From: Nitrospira sp.
GTDB lineage: Bacteria; Nitrospirota; Nitrospiria; Nitrospirales; Nitrospiraceae
Assembly (NCBI GenBank): GCA_030692565.1
Contig: JAUYAO010000051.1
Coordinates: 1-53,777, forward strand
Direction: 5' to 3'
DNA length: 53,777 bases
Shown here: positions 17,265 through 25,432 of the stretch, one piece after another
Layout of the letters: every line of letters begins with the position of its first letter
How positions within the stretch are numbered: the stretch's first letter is position 1
The notes under the pieces: model-generated
Databases searched by the model: none
Seen by the model: only the letters and a program-made list of their open reading frames with translations
What the model was told of the DNA's origin: nothing
Program-made: the position numbers and the translations under genes

Positions 17265-18032
17265 ATGACCGTCCTTACCAATTCCAAAAAGCCGCGAGTG
17301 TCCTTTGACCGCAGTATAGAACGTATGCGGGAACAGCTGGCCGAACTTGCCCCGTTTCTAGGCAAAGGGAAGCCCACCCGCAGCCTGGACGAGTTCGATT
17401 TCGAAGCGGAGCAGTTGATCGGCGACCTGCTGGGGCAGACATCCGATCTGTTGCATGCGTATGAATATGCCGAGCTGGGCGAGGCGGCCGGCCTGGTGAA
17501 TATGACGGATGAGGCGCCGGAAGGCACCGGCATGGACAGTCAGCGGCAGAGTCTCTTGCAACGCAGCCGGGTGTTGGAGAGTTGCATCTCTGAATTGGAA
17601 GCGCGCCGGTCTGCCGAACCGAAGAAGCCCAAAGTGGGGCGGACCCTCATCGGTCCGCAAGTGGCCGAACACATGTCCCCTGAAATACGGAGCCTGTCCC
17701 AGGACGCCACCCTCCAGGAGGCGGGGCAGCTTATGCAGAAATGGAAAACGGGCTCGTTGCTCCTGACGGATAAGCAATCCTATGTCGGATTCATCACGGA
17801 TTCCATACTCGCGCGCGAGGTGGTGGCCAACGGCCTGAATCACGCCGCCACGGCCGTCAAAACCTGCATGCGAACGCCGGTTGTGGCGATCGCCGGCGAC
17901 CGTCCGATTATCGAGGCGGTGCGTCTGATGAAAGAGCAGGCCACCCGGCACCTGGCCGTGACGCAAGACGGCCAGATCATCGGCGTGATCTCGGTATCCA
18001 ATATTTTGCGCTATTACTCCGGTGTCGTCTGA
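17265..18032 (+). CDS. CBS-pair protein with helical N-terminal domain
   Basis: 255 residues, cytosolic. The N-terminal half (about 1-125) is helical and charged and looks like a partner-binding or dimerisation region. The C-terminal half (about 133-255) is a tandem CBS pair, each repeat with the VAEHMSPEIRSLSQDATLQEA or CMRTPVVAIAGDRPIIEA opening and a G-F/V-I-[T/S] turn (YVGFITD; IIGVISV). CBS pairs usually bind adenine nucleotides and report cell energy state. An AGGAGG ribosome site lies six bases before the ATG, one of the strongest in the window. It is the first gene of a possible run with the zinc-ribbon protein (41-base gap) and SDR (77-base gap). Confidence 0.85.
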   Translation: MTVLTNSKKPRVSFDRSIERMREQLAELAPFLGKGKPTRSLDEFDFEAEQLIGDLLGQTSDLLHAYEYAELGEAAGLVNMTDEAPEGTGMDSQRQSLLQRSRVLESCISELEARRSAEPKKPKVGRTLIGPQVAEHMSPEIRSLSQDATLQEAGQLMQKWKTGSLLLTDKQSYVGFITDSILAREVVANGLNHAATAVKTCMRTPVVAIAGDRPIIEAVRLMKEQATRHLAVTQDGQIIGVISVSNILRYYSGVV

Positions 18033-18073
18033 ACCCTGGTGTGACCGCATTCGTCCAAGCAACGGAGGTACAT

Positions 18074-18433
18074 ATGGGACCGACCAAAGCGATCGTTAAA
18101 GAGCACGCGCTCTATGAGGCGGTGAGCGGAAAAATCATCAAGGACGGCTTTGCGAACCGCGCCGACATTGAAGATTATGTGAACCATCACTATCTTGTCC
18201 TGCCGGTCCTCGACAATGCGGGCCAGCCGTGGCTGCTGGACGGGAAACCCGTCTACTGTCTTCGCGGCAGCCAGTACGAGACGCTCGGCGGACAGAAAAT
18301 CCAGCTGGCCCGCTGCCCGGATTGCGGCGGCATGGGGATCAGAACGGACGAATTCACGGTCGAGTCGGATTGCATCCACTGCACGGCCTGTGGGCACGAG
18401 TTCGATGCAAGACTCGAAATGATGGAGACGTAG
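18074..18433 (+). CDS. Small zinc-ribbon protein
   Basis: 119 residues from the ATG at 18074, placed after a GGAGG site at 18064-18068; an upstream in-frame start would overlap the preceding intergenic site. The N-terminal 75 residues are mixed alpha/beta. The C-terminal part holds CPDCGG and CIHCTACGHEF, four or five cysteines arranged as a treble-clef or zinc ribbon. It probably binds one zinc ion and interacts with protein or nucleic acid. It follows the CBS protein by 41 bases and is likely co-transcribed. The family is not recognised. Confidence 0.7.
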   Translation: MGPTKAIVKEHALYEAVSGKIIKDGFANRADIEDYVNHHYLVLPVLDNAGQPWLLDGKPVYCLRGSQYETLGGQKIQLARCPDCGGMGIRTDEFTVESDCIHCTACGHEFDARLEMMET

Positions 18434-18510
18434 CGGCGGCGGTTCTCTTCGCTGCCACGATCCCGTGGCGGTGATTGGTTGTCATCTTTCAGGAGGCATG
18501 AGGTCACCGG

Positions 18511-19233
18511 ATGGGACGATTAACCGGCAAAGTCGCGATTGTCACAGGCAGCAGCAGCGGCATCGGGAAAGCCATTGCCCTGCGGTATGGCGCAGAAGGG
18601 GCGAGGGTTGTCGTGACGGCGCGGCGGCTGGCACTGTGCGAGCAGACGGTAGACCAGATCAAGGCCAAAGGCGGGGAGGCCTGGGCAATTCAAACCGACG
18701 TGGCCGATGAGCAGCAGGTCGAACGGCTGATCGCGGAGACGGTGAAGCGCTATGGACGGCTGGATGTACTGGTGAATAATGCCGGCATCATTGCCGGCGG
18801 ACGGCGACTGGCCGAGACGAGCACGAAGGATTTCGATGCGGTCATGAATGTGAATCTGCGCGGGACGTTTTTCTGCTGCCGGGCCGGATTCAACCAGATG
18901 AAGCAACAGGGCGGGGGCACCATCATCAATATGTCGAGCGTCGCGGGTGTGCAGGCCTGGGCCGGTACCGGCATCTATAGCGCCTCGAAGCACGGCATCA
19001 TGGCCTTGACCAAGTCGCTGGCCGACGAAGGCCGCGCGCATCATATCAAGGTGGCCGCTATCTGTCCGGGCGGCGTGGCGGACGAGCTCGTCGATGCGTC
19101 AGCAGAGGAGATCCTGCGCAGCGAAAAGATCGATCCGTTCGACATCGCCGAAGCGGCGGTCTATCTGGCGACGTTGAGTAGGCACACTGTCGTACACCAG
19201 ATCGTGATCGATCGGCTCGGCGCGGATTGGTAA
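18511..19233 (+). CDS. Classical short-chain dehydrogenase/reductase
   Basis: 240 residues. It is a complete SDR: cofactor motif TGSSSGIG (13-20), NNAG structural motif (about 89-92), catalytic Ser in NMSSVAG, and YSASK with Tyr and Lys. It is an NAD(P)H-dependent oxidoreductase of the FabG-like branch; substrate unknown. Arg38-Arg39 after the second strand hints at NADP preference. The ATG at 18511 has AGGAGG some 14 bases upstream; another ATG lies nearer that site in another frame. It follows the zinc-ribbon gene by 77 bases. Confidence 0.88.
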   Translation: MGRLTGKVAIVTGSSSGIGKAIALRYGAEGARVVVTARRLALCEQTVDQIKAKGGEAWAIQTDVADEQQVERLIAETVKRYGRLDVLVNNAGIIAGGRRLAETSTKDFDAVMNVNLRGTFFCCRAGFNQMKQQGGGTIINMSSVAGVQAWAGTGIYSASKHGIMALTKSLADEGRAHHIKVAAICPGGVADELVDASAEEILRSEKIDPFDIAEAAVYLATLSRHTVVHQIVIDRLGADW

Positions 19234-19393
19234 GGAGGCGATCAAGGCAGGGGCGAGGGGGCCCCAACGTACTACGGAAACCGTCGTGGTCTTTGTGCTA
19301 GCATAAAAACGTCTTCTTCTGATCGCCTGTCTGGCCGGACCCGGCGAGTGAGAGTCCTACAGGCCGTCGTATGTTCATCGCTGGGTAACCATC

Positions 19394-20575
19394 ATGCCGT
19401 TAATTCCCGAACCGCTGCACCATCGTCTCATCCAGCTGCGCCGTGTGCTTCATGAGTATCCTGAACTCAGCGGGCAGGAGGCCAACACGGCGGCAGTGAT
19501 TTGTAAATTTCTCGACGGACTCGCCATCAAGTATCGAGCGCACGTCGGCGGCCACGGGGTGATTGCTGAGATTCCCGGACGCGCCGGAGTGCCCTGTGTC
19601 GTGTTGCGCGCCGACATGGATGCGCTGCCGATTCAGGAAGACACCGGCCTGGAATTCGCGTCGGTCCATGACGGCATCATGCACGCCTGCGGGCATGACG
19701 GGCACACGACGATGCTGCTCGGCGCTGCCGCGCTACTCTCGGAGGAGAACGAGCTGCCCGCTCCGGTGCGGTTGATTTTTCAGCCGGCCGAGGAAAAAGG
19801 CACCGGCGCGTTGGCCATGATTCACGCCGGCGCGTTGGAGGGGGCGGGCATGATATTCGGCGGGCATCTCGACCGTCACTATCATCCGGGAGGCATTGCC
19901 GTGGCCGAGGGCGCCGTCAACGCGTCGTCGGATAATTTCACGATCGAGATCATCGGACAGGGTGCGCACGGCGCGCGTCCCCACGAGAGCATCGACGCGG
20001 TCGTGGTCGGGAGCCTCATGATCATGGCGCTGCAGACGATCGTGTCGCGTGAAGTCGACCCCGCACGGCCGTCGGTCGTCTCCGTGGGGCAGTTCCATGC
20101 GGGGACCGCGCCGAACGTGATCGCGGGCCAGGCCAAGTTGGAGGGGACGGTCCGCGCTCAGGATCCTATGGTGAGGCAACAACTCCTCGCCTCCATCCGC
20201 CGCATCGCCGAATCCATTGCCCAGCTGCATGGAGCGAAAATTCAGGTCGCCGTGACAGAAGGCACGCCGCCGCTGATCAACACGCCGGACATGGCCAGCC
20301 TCGCGCGTCGTGCGGCGGTGACGGCCGTGGGGGAGGCCAACGTATTGCCGCTCAAGACGGCCAACATGGGGGCCGAGGATTTCAGTTACTACATGGAAAA
20401 GATTCCGGGCGCCTATGTCCGGTTCGGGGGGCAAGTGCCCGGCAAGGAGGGGTATCCCGCGCATTCCAGCAAGTTCGATTTCGATGAAGCAGCTTTGGCC
20501 GTCGGTGCGGCCTATTATCAGGCCATTGCCAGGCTCGCCGGCCAGCGGTTGCGCGATCAGACCACCGGTTTCTGA
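19394..20575 (+). CDS. M20D-family amidohydrolase / aminoacylase-like peptidase
   Basis: 393 residues, cytosolic. Metal-binding residues are visible in HACGHDGH (97-104), PAEEKGTGA (131-139), GGHLD (156-160) and a C-terminal His in PAHSSKFDF. ADMDALPI (73-80) is the typical M20D start of the catalytic domain. The family hydrolyses N-acyl amino acids, amino-acid conjugates such as IAA-amino acids, or acyl-peptides using a metal pair. The middle lid domain (about 175-290) is present, so it is full length. It precedes a GNAT acetyltransferase by 19 bases, so a cycle of acylation and deacylation is possible. Confidence 0.88.
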   Translation: MPLIPEPLHHRLIQLRRVLHEYPELSGQEANTAAVICKFLDGLAIKYRAHVGGHGVIAEIPGRAGVPCVVLRADMDALPIQEDTGLEFASVHDGIMHACGHDGHTTMLLGAAALLSEENELPAPVRLIFQPAEEKGTGALAMIHAGALEGAGMIFGGHLDRHYHPGGIAVAEGAVNASSDNFTIEIIGQGAHGARPHESIDAVVVGSLMIMALQTIVSREVDPARPSVVSVGQFHAGTAPNVIAGQAKLEGTVRAQDPMVRQQLLASIRRIAESIAQLHGAKIQVAVTEGTPPLINTPDMASLARRAAVTAVGEANVLPLKTANMGAEDFSYYMEKIPGAYVRFGGQVPGKEGYPAHSSKFDFDEAALAVGAAYYQAIARLAGQRLRDQTTGF

Positions 20576-20594
20576 CCTAGCTTACGGGACGGCC

Positions 20595-22223
20595 ATGATT
20601 CGGATCAGAGAAGCCCGCGAAGAAGATGTCGGCCAGATCCGCGAGATTTTTCTCGCGGTCTACGGCGCCGACTACCCGCATCGCGAACTCTACGATGAAT
20701 TGTGGCTGAAGCGCTCGGTCTTCACGGACGATGCGCTGATTCTCGTCGCCGAAGATACGGAGGACAACCGGGTGATCGGCACGGCTTCCGTGCTGTTTGA
20801 TTTCGGAGCCCATTCCGATCTCGTGGGCGAGTTCGGCCGGCTCGCGGTCCATCCGGACTATCGCCGGTTGCAGGTCGGTAAGCTGCTGATGGAGAAGCGC
20901 CTGGAGGTGATTCAGAACCGCCTCCACGTCGGCCTTGTCGTCGCCCGTACCGTCCACCCCTATGCCCAGCAGATCAGCCTCGCGCACGGGTTCACCCCCA
21001 CCGGGTTTCTGCCGCTGAAGCATTTCTTTCGCCACCGCGAGAGCTTTGCTTTGCTGGTCCGGTATTTCGGCGATGCACTCGCCTTGCGCCGCAACAATCC
21101 GCGGATCATTCCCGAGGTCTATGCCCTGGCGAATCTCGTGATGAGCCACCCGCCGCTGACCCCGGATTTCATCGTCGACGAAGACTCCGCTCCGTATCCG
21201 GCCGGGGGCGACTACACCATTGAGCAACTGCAGTCCGAAGGCTATCCGGCCTTACTGCGTATTGAGCGGGGGCGGGTGCGCAACCGGGAAATCTTCGGCC
21301 CCATGCGGCTGGACTACGGTTTCTTCAAACTTCAGGCTCGGCAAACGCGCTACTTCCTGGCCCGCTCCGGCGGCCACATCGTCGGGGCTGTCGGTTACAC
21401 GCTGGATCCGGTCGAGCATACCGTCCGTGTCTTCGAGTTGATCGCTCTTGCAGATGACGTTGTGCGCTTTCTCCTCGCCGAGCTGGAGAGAAAGTGTCGG
21501 GAGGAGTTGGCCGTCGAATATATCGAGATCGATGTCAGCGCCTATGCGCCGCGGATGCAGCGCACATTGTTGGAGCTGAACTTTCTGCCCGTCGCCTATG
21601 TGCCGGCCATGGTGTTCTATCAGGTGGAGCGGCTCGATATCGTGAAGATGGTGCGGCTGAACAAGCTGCAAGATCTGGGGCCGCTCGCACTGACGGAACA
21701 GGTCAGGGTCGTCGCCGATGTGGTGATGCGCGGGTTCTCCACCTGCGTCATTGCCCCGCGCATGGCGCAAGCCATCAAGGAGATTCCATTGTTCCACGGC
21801 ATGAACAGTGAGCAGGCAATCCGGCTGGCGGGAATCTGTACGGTGCGGGAATGGCAGCCAAGGGATTGTCTTTTTATCGAGCGCGATCCAACAGACCGGC
21901 TGTATCTGGTGCTGCAGGGGCGAGTCGTCATCAGCGGCGGCAGCCCGCCGGTGACAATCGGAACCGTCCGCACCGGAGAGACCTGCGGGGAAGTGTCACT
22001 GCTCTCGGCCCGACCGCACTCCGCGACGGCTACGGCGGAGGGCCCTGTCGAAGCGGCCGAACTGCTCCAGCGCGATCTGGCCGATCTCATCCGCCGGCGT
22101 CCCGACATCGGGGTCATTATCTACCGCAACCTGGCCGTCGGCCTCGGCGAGAAACTCCTGCGCTCCGGCCATTCCATGCGGGGCCATGAACCTGTCCATT
22201 CGGAAGTGCTTCATTTCACCTGA
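20595..22223 (+). CDS. GNAT acetyltransferase fused to a C-terminal cyclic-nucleotide-binding domain
   Basis: 542 residues from the ATG at 20595, 19 bases after the M20 gene. The N-terminal GNAT domain (about 1-155) has GRLAVHPDYRRLQVGKLLM, where acetyl-CoA binds. A second, weaker GNAT-like region lies at about 225-345. A cyclic-nucleotide-binding domain (about 395-520) ends the protein. Its phosphate cassette reads CGEVSLLSARPHSATA (464-479): the cAMP-binding Glu466 is kept, but the Arg that contacts the phosphate is His475. Mycobacterial cAMP-regulated protein acetyltransferases join the same domains in the opposite order. Acetyl transfer to an amino group controlled by a nucleotide or another ligand is inferred. 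Confidence 0.85.
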   Translation: MIRIREAREEDVGQIREIFLAVYGADYPHRELYDELWLKRSVFTDDALILVAEDTEDNRVIGTASVLFDFGAHSDLVGEFGRLAVHPDYRRLQVGKLLMEKRLEVIQNRLHVGLVVARTVHPYAQQISLAHGFTPTGFLPLKHFFRHRESFALLVRYFGDALALRRNNPRIIPEVYALANLVMSHPPLTPDFIVDEDSAPYPAGGDYTIEQLQSEGYPALLRIERGRVRNREIFGPMRLDYGFFKLQARQTRYFLARSGGHIVGAVGYTLDPVEHTVRVFELIALADDVVRFLLAELERKCREELAVEYIEIDVSAYAPRMQRTLLELNFLPVAYVPAMVFYQVERLDIVKMVRLNKLQDLGPLALTEQVRVVADVVMRGFSTCVIAPRMAQAIKEIPLFHGMNSEQAIRLAGICTVREWQPRDCLFIERDPTDRLYLVLQGRVVISGGSPPVTIGTVRTGETCGEVSLLSARPHSATATAEGPVEAAELLQRDLADLIRRRPDIGVIIYRNLAVGLGEKLLRSGHSMRGHEPVHSEVLHFT

Positions 22224-22256
22224 GACGGTATTTCAGGTCGCACACTCATCGTGTGT

Positions 22257-23153
22257 TCACCGAGTCTGCCGGAGCGCTCTATTCCCCGCTGCCAGATGCG
22301 CGAATTGCTGCTTCAATCCATTGATGCGCGCCAGGTAGGTGTTCACATCGTGGTCGCCGCAGCGCTGGTGGGGAAGGAGCCGGAAACCGCGCCTCGCGTA
22401 ATCCTGGCCCGCTCCCGCTCCGCAGAGGTGGATGATGGCGGCGAGATCCTGCTTTTTCTGGAGCGTCGCCGATGCCGCCCGCCGGTGGCCCATCGCGGCG
22501 GCGACATTGCGGTCGAGCAGCGCGGCCGTCATCTCGATCGCATGACTCGGCACGACGCGGGAATAGAAGCGGTTGAACCAGCAGGAGTTGAAATTGTTCC
22601 AGGGGCCGTCTTCGACGACCTCGTGATCGTGAACGCAGTAGCGCTTCGCCAGCTGAAACGTTCCGTCGGTGAGCTGGTACATACCCACCGCGCTTGACGC
22701 CGGCTGATACCACTCCAAGGGATTCCACGAAGCCCGCCATCGCCAGTAGGTCCGCGCCACGGGGTTGCCCGCTCCTTCGCTCTGGGCCAGTGCGGCGAGC
22801 AGTTCCGGCGCGATGACGGCGGTCGAATGTTCACGGAAGAGCGCGCCGTATTCCTGCCAGGTTTTCGCCGGGCTCTTGTCGAATGCGTTGTCGAGGGGGA
22901 ACAGGACTTCGGTGGGTTTGTGGAACGCATGGTACATCCAGTTCACCGCCAGCCAGAGCACGAGAATCAGCGCAACGCTGACGACGATTCGCACCGCCGG
23001 CGTCGTTTTTCCCAGTGCCCGAAAGAATGTGCGACACTCCTGCCAGCGGGACCGCACGAAGCGGCGGGATCCGGCAAAGCTGCGTCGATGGCGCGAGCGT
23101 CCCGCTCTGCGGCGAGGGGAACGGGCGTTGCGGCGATGGGATCGGGGCGGCAT
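22257..23153 (-). CDS. Membrane-anchored lytic transglycosylase (SLT domain)
   Basis: 298 residues from the ATG at 23153; the frame extends further upstream without a better ribosome site. A very basic cytosolic N-terminus (about 1-48, rich in Arg) is followed by one helix (about 56-74) and a periplasmic SLT-type domain. The catalytic Glu is in ALAQSEGAGNPVA, and SSAVGMYQLTDGTFQLA carries the typical GxxQxxxxT pattern of goose-type lysozymes. It would cleave the glycan strand of peptidoglycan to make 1,6-anhydro ends. It is convergent with the GNAT gene across 33 bases. Confidence 0.8.
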   Translation of the reverse strand: MPPRSHRRNARSPRRRAGRSRHRRSFAGSRRFVRSRWQECRTFFRALGKTTPAVRIVVSVALILVLWLAVNWMYHAFHKPTEVLFPLDNAFDKSPAKTWQEYGALFREHSTAVIAPELLAALAQSEGAGNPVARTYWRWRASWNPLEWYQPASSAVGMYQLTDGTFQLAKRYCVHDHEVVEDGPWNNFNSCWFNRFYSRVVPSHAIEMTAALLDRNVAAAMGHRRAASATLQKKQDLAAIIHLCGAGAGQDYARRGFRLLPHQRCGDHDVNTYLARINGLKQQFAHLAAGNRALRQTR

Positions 23154-23368
23154 GCCTGTACTATAACTCAAAAATGGAGGCATGCCTGCATGTTGTGCGC
23201 AGGGAAGGATTGATATCGGCCTCATAACGGTCGACAAATGCGTTTCTGGGGAAGGAGATGACGGTCTTCCCATCTTCAGATGGTTCAGTCTAAAGCGGAT
23301 TGTGTTGAGGATGCCTCTAGCGGGGCGGGCTGTCCGTTCGTTTCCGCACAGCTCCTCACGGGCTGGAT

Positions 23369-24091
23369 CTAGGAGAGACCGAAGTTGGTCTCATCTGTTT
23401 CTTCGGCGGCGTGAAGGTTCTCGTCGGATAGCGCGACATAATGGCGAGCCCACGTCAGATACATATATCCGCTGTCGCGCATCACGCCGGCACCCTTAAG
23501 CAGTGTGTCGGTCAACTCGGCATCTCTGCCACCGGCCTCAAGTGTTGCCGCGCGCCGCTCCAGTGCCGGGGAGAATGCCGTCATCAACGCCGACATCTCA
23601 CCGATGAGCTGTTGGAGATGCGCTTGTTGACTGTCCATCGAGACGTTTCCCTTTCTGAAGGAGGGCAGAGTATCAGTGACGCTTCCTACCTTGGTCACCG
23701 GCCGGTGGGCGGGCGTCTCGGACGGAAGCGGATAGAGTTGCTCGAGTCGCTGGATCAACGGCAGTGCTTCCGGAGTACTGGCCCAGGTCGGTTCACTGGG
23801 TGAGTGGTCCCAGCTCAATGTTTGAATACCCGCGTCCGTCAGGACGGTGCGGATTGTCTCGACCATCGCATCCAGCGTCGTTTCACTCCAGGGACGGAGA
23901 TCGATGACGCGCTTCTCCCGCTCATCGGGTGGAGGACTTTCATGGATGAGCATCCAGCATCGGTCGAAGAGTGCCGTACGCACGTCATCGGGCACATTGA
24001 GTGAAGTCAGCCGGGAGGTGCACAGCGCCGTGATGAGCAGGACGAACTGAAGGTCCGGCATCCCGGGGCGATCGATATCAAGCGTCTGCAT
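23369..24091 (-). CDS. Conserved-looking soluble protein at the end of the oxidoreductase cluster
   Basis: 240 residues from the ATG at 24091, with GGAAAGG about five bases upstream. There is no signal or membrane helix. The N-terminal 90 residues are helical; a proline- and serine-rich linker (about 100-140) leads to a helical C-terminus containing MDSQQAHLQQLIGEMSALMTAFSPALERR. The two halves could be separate functional units. It lies 68 bases after the 78-residue protein in the cluster with two 2-oxoacid:ferredoxin oxidoreductase beta subunits, so it may be an accessory subunit. No sequence motif confirms this and I do not recognise the family. Confidence 0.6.
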   Translation of the reverse strand: MQTLDIDRPGMPDLQFVLLITALCTSRLTSLNVPDDVRTALFDRCWMLIHESPPPDEREKRVIDLRPWSETTLDAMVETIRTVLTDAGIQTLSWDHSPSEPTWASTPEALPLIQRLEQLYPLPSETPAHRPVTKVGSVTDTLPSFRKGNVSMDSQQAHLQQLIGEMSALMTAFSPALERRAATLEAGGRDAELTDTLLKGAGVMRDSGYMYLTWARHYVALSDENLHAAEETDETNFGLS

Positions 24092-24159
24092 GATGGCCTT
24101 TCCAGACGGCCGCAGAATCCTTTTCGGCGGTTCCAGGCTCCGGTCATGAATCGCGGTGC

Positions 24160-24396
24160 TTACGTTTCGGCATGGATCTCGAAAAATGCGTCGACGCACT
24201 CCAGTAACCGCGCTTTGATTTCTTCCGGCGTGCCGTTGATCACGTGCAAGGTGATGTTGCCGGTCGATCCGTCGGGCAGGACGATCGGCATGTGCGGATG
24301 CGCCTCTTCTGCACCGGTCCCTGGATCCAGCCGCATGCCGTAGGTCAGTGTAAAAGGAGTCTGTGTGTTCCCGGTGCGTGTTGTGGAGTCCGTCAT
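24160..24396 (-). CDS. 78-residue protein in the oxidoreductase cluster
   Basis: 78 residues from the ATG at 24396, with GAGGT just upstream; the frame is open further upstream but lacks a site. It is soluble, with alternating strands (PFTLTYGMRL; PIVLPDGSTGNITLHVING) and a C-terminal helix (PEEIKARLLECVDAFFEI). It may be a small delta- or epsilon-type subunit of the adjacent 2-oxoacid:ferredoxin oxidoreductase, since five-subunit enzymes of this group carry extra small subunits. That is inference from position only. Confidence 0.6.
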   Translation of the reverse strand: MTDSTTRTGNTQTPFTLTYGMRLDPGTGAEEAHPHMPIVLPDGSTGNITLHVINGTPEEIKARLLECVDAFFEIHAET

Positions 24397-24495
24397 GGTG
24401 TACCTCGGTCGCATTATCGGCAAGGCGTGCCGGGTGAAGGGTGGAAGACCCGGGCGGTGCATCGTGCCCGGCTCCCGAATCTTCCACCTATCCTG

Positions 24496-25386
24496 TCACG
24501 CCTGTACGACGGCAGCAACCGGCTTCGGCAGGAATTCCTTGTAGCCGTACCGCTCGGCCAGATAGGCCTTGGCCTCGTCGCTGACATACTCGGTGAATTT
24601 GTAACGATCGTCCTCGACGTTCTTGGCGTCTTCCATGACCTTGTCCGTCGGGATCGCATACTCGATATTGCAAGACGTATAGGCTTGAATATACGTCGGT
24701 CCGACTTCCCGCGCGATCAGGACGGCCTTCTTGATGCAACTTTCCACCCGCCGAGGATTGTTCGGCACCACGGTGGCGATATAGGCGCAGCCGGCGATTT
24801 TGGCCATGCTGACCATATCCATCTTTTCGAACTTCTTGCCGAGCGGCGCCATTTTGAGGACCGCGCCTCTGGTCGTCATTCCGCTCTCCTGCCCGCCGGT
24901 ATTGCCGTAGACCTCGTTGTCCAGCATGATCGTCGTGAACCGTTCTTTTCTGAACCAGGAATGGAGCACTTGCTGGAATCCGATATCGGCGGTTCCTCCG
25001 TCCCCCGCGATCACTACGACATCCTTAGGCTTATCGCCGAAGCGGATCCTCAACCCGCGCGACAACCCGCTGGCGACGCCGTTCTGGTCGCCGTAGTTGC
25101 CGTACACGAAGGGAATCGCCGCCTGAGAAATGGCCAACCGGCCGCATCCGGCCGTTCCAACCGTGATGGTATCTTCGGGATTGGGAAACGCGATGATCGC
25201 CAAGCGGATAAACAAGGTCATGGCGCAGCCGGCGCACATGGGGTGTTCTTCGAGGATTTCCTTGAAGCTGCCCATCTGCGAGACGGTCGTTTTCTTTCCG
25301 AAGGGACCGTGCTCCACCATATCCTTATATTCTTTCGGCATGAAGGCATCGAACCCTGGGGTGAATTTCACATAATCGAGACTCAT
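24496..25386 (-). CDS. 2-oxoacid:ferredoxin oxidoreductase, beta (TPP-binding) subunit, copy 2
   Basis: 296 residues, cytosolic. The thiamine diphosphate site has GDGGTADIG (128-136) and Asn157 in LDNEVYGNTGGQ. Cysteines at 51 and 54 (CAGC), 81 and in TSCNIEY are placed to hold a 4Fe-4S cluster. With alpha and gamma subunits it would interconvert acyl-CoA, CO2 and a 2-oxoacid (pyruvate or 2-oxoglutarate) using ferredoxin, as in the reductive TCA cycle. It is paralogous to the gene 46 bases upstream (25433-26338). No alpha or gamma gene is next to it, so the enzyme must draw them from elsewhere or this beta is spare. Which 2-oxoacid it serves cannot be read from sequence. Confidence 0.88.
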   Translation of the reverse strand: MSLDYVKFTPGFDAFMPKEYKDMVEHGPFGKKTTVSQMGSFKEILEEHPMCAGCAMTLFIRLAIIAFPNPEDTITVGTAGCGRLAISQAAIPFVYGNYGDQNGVASGLSRGLRIRFGDKPKDVVVIAGDGGTADIGFQQVLHSWFRKERFTTIMLDNEVYGNTGGQESGMTTRGAVLKMAPLGKKFEKMDMVSMAKIAGCAYIATVVPNNPRRVESCIKKAVLIAREVGPTYIQAYTSCNIEYAIPTDKVMEDAKNVEDDRYKFTEYVSDEAKAYLAERYGYKEFLPKPVAAVVQA

Positions 25387-25432
25387 CTGGCACCTCCGCT
25401 CTTTGTGTAGGCCGCAGCTGCGGCGATCCTTG

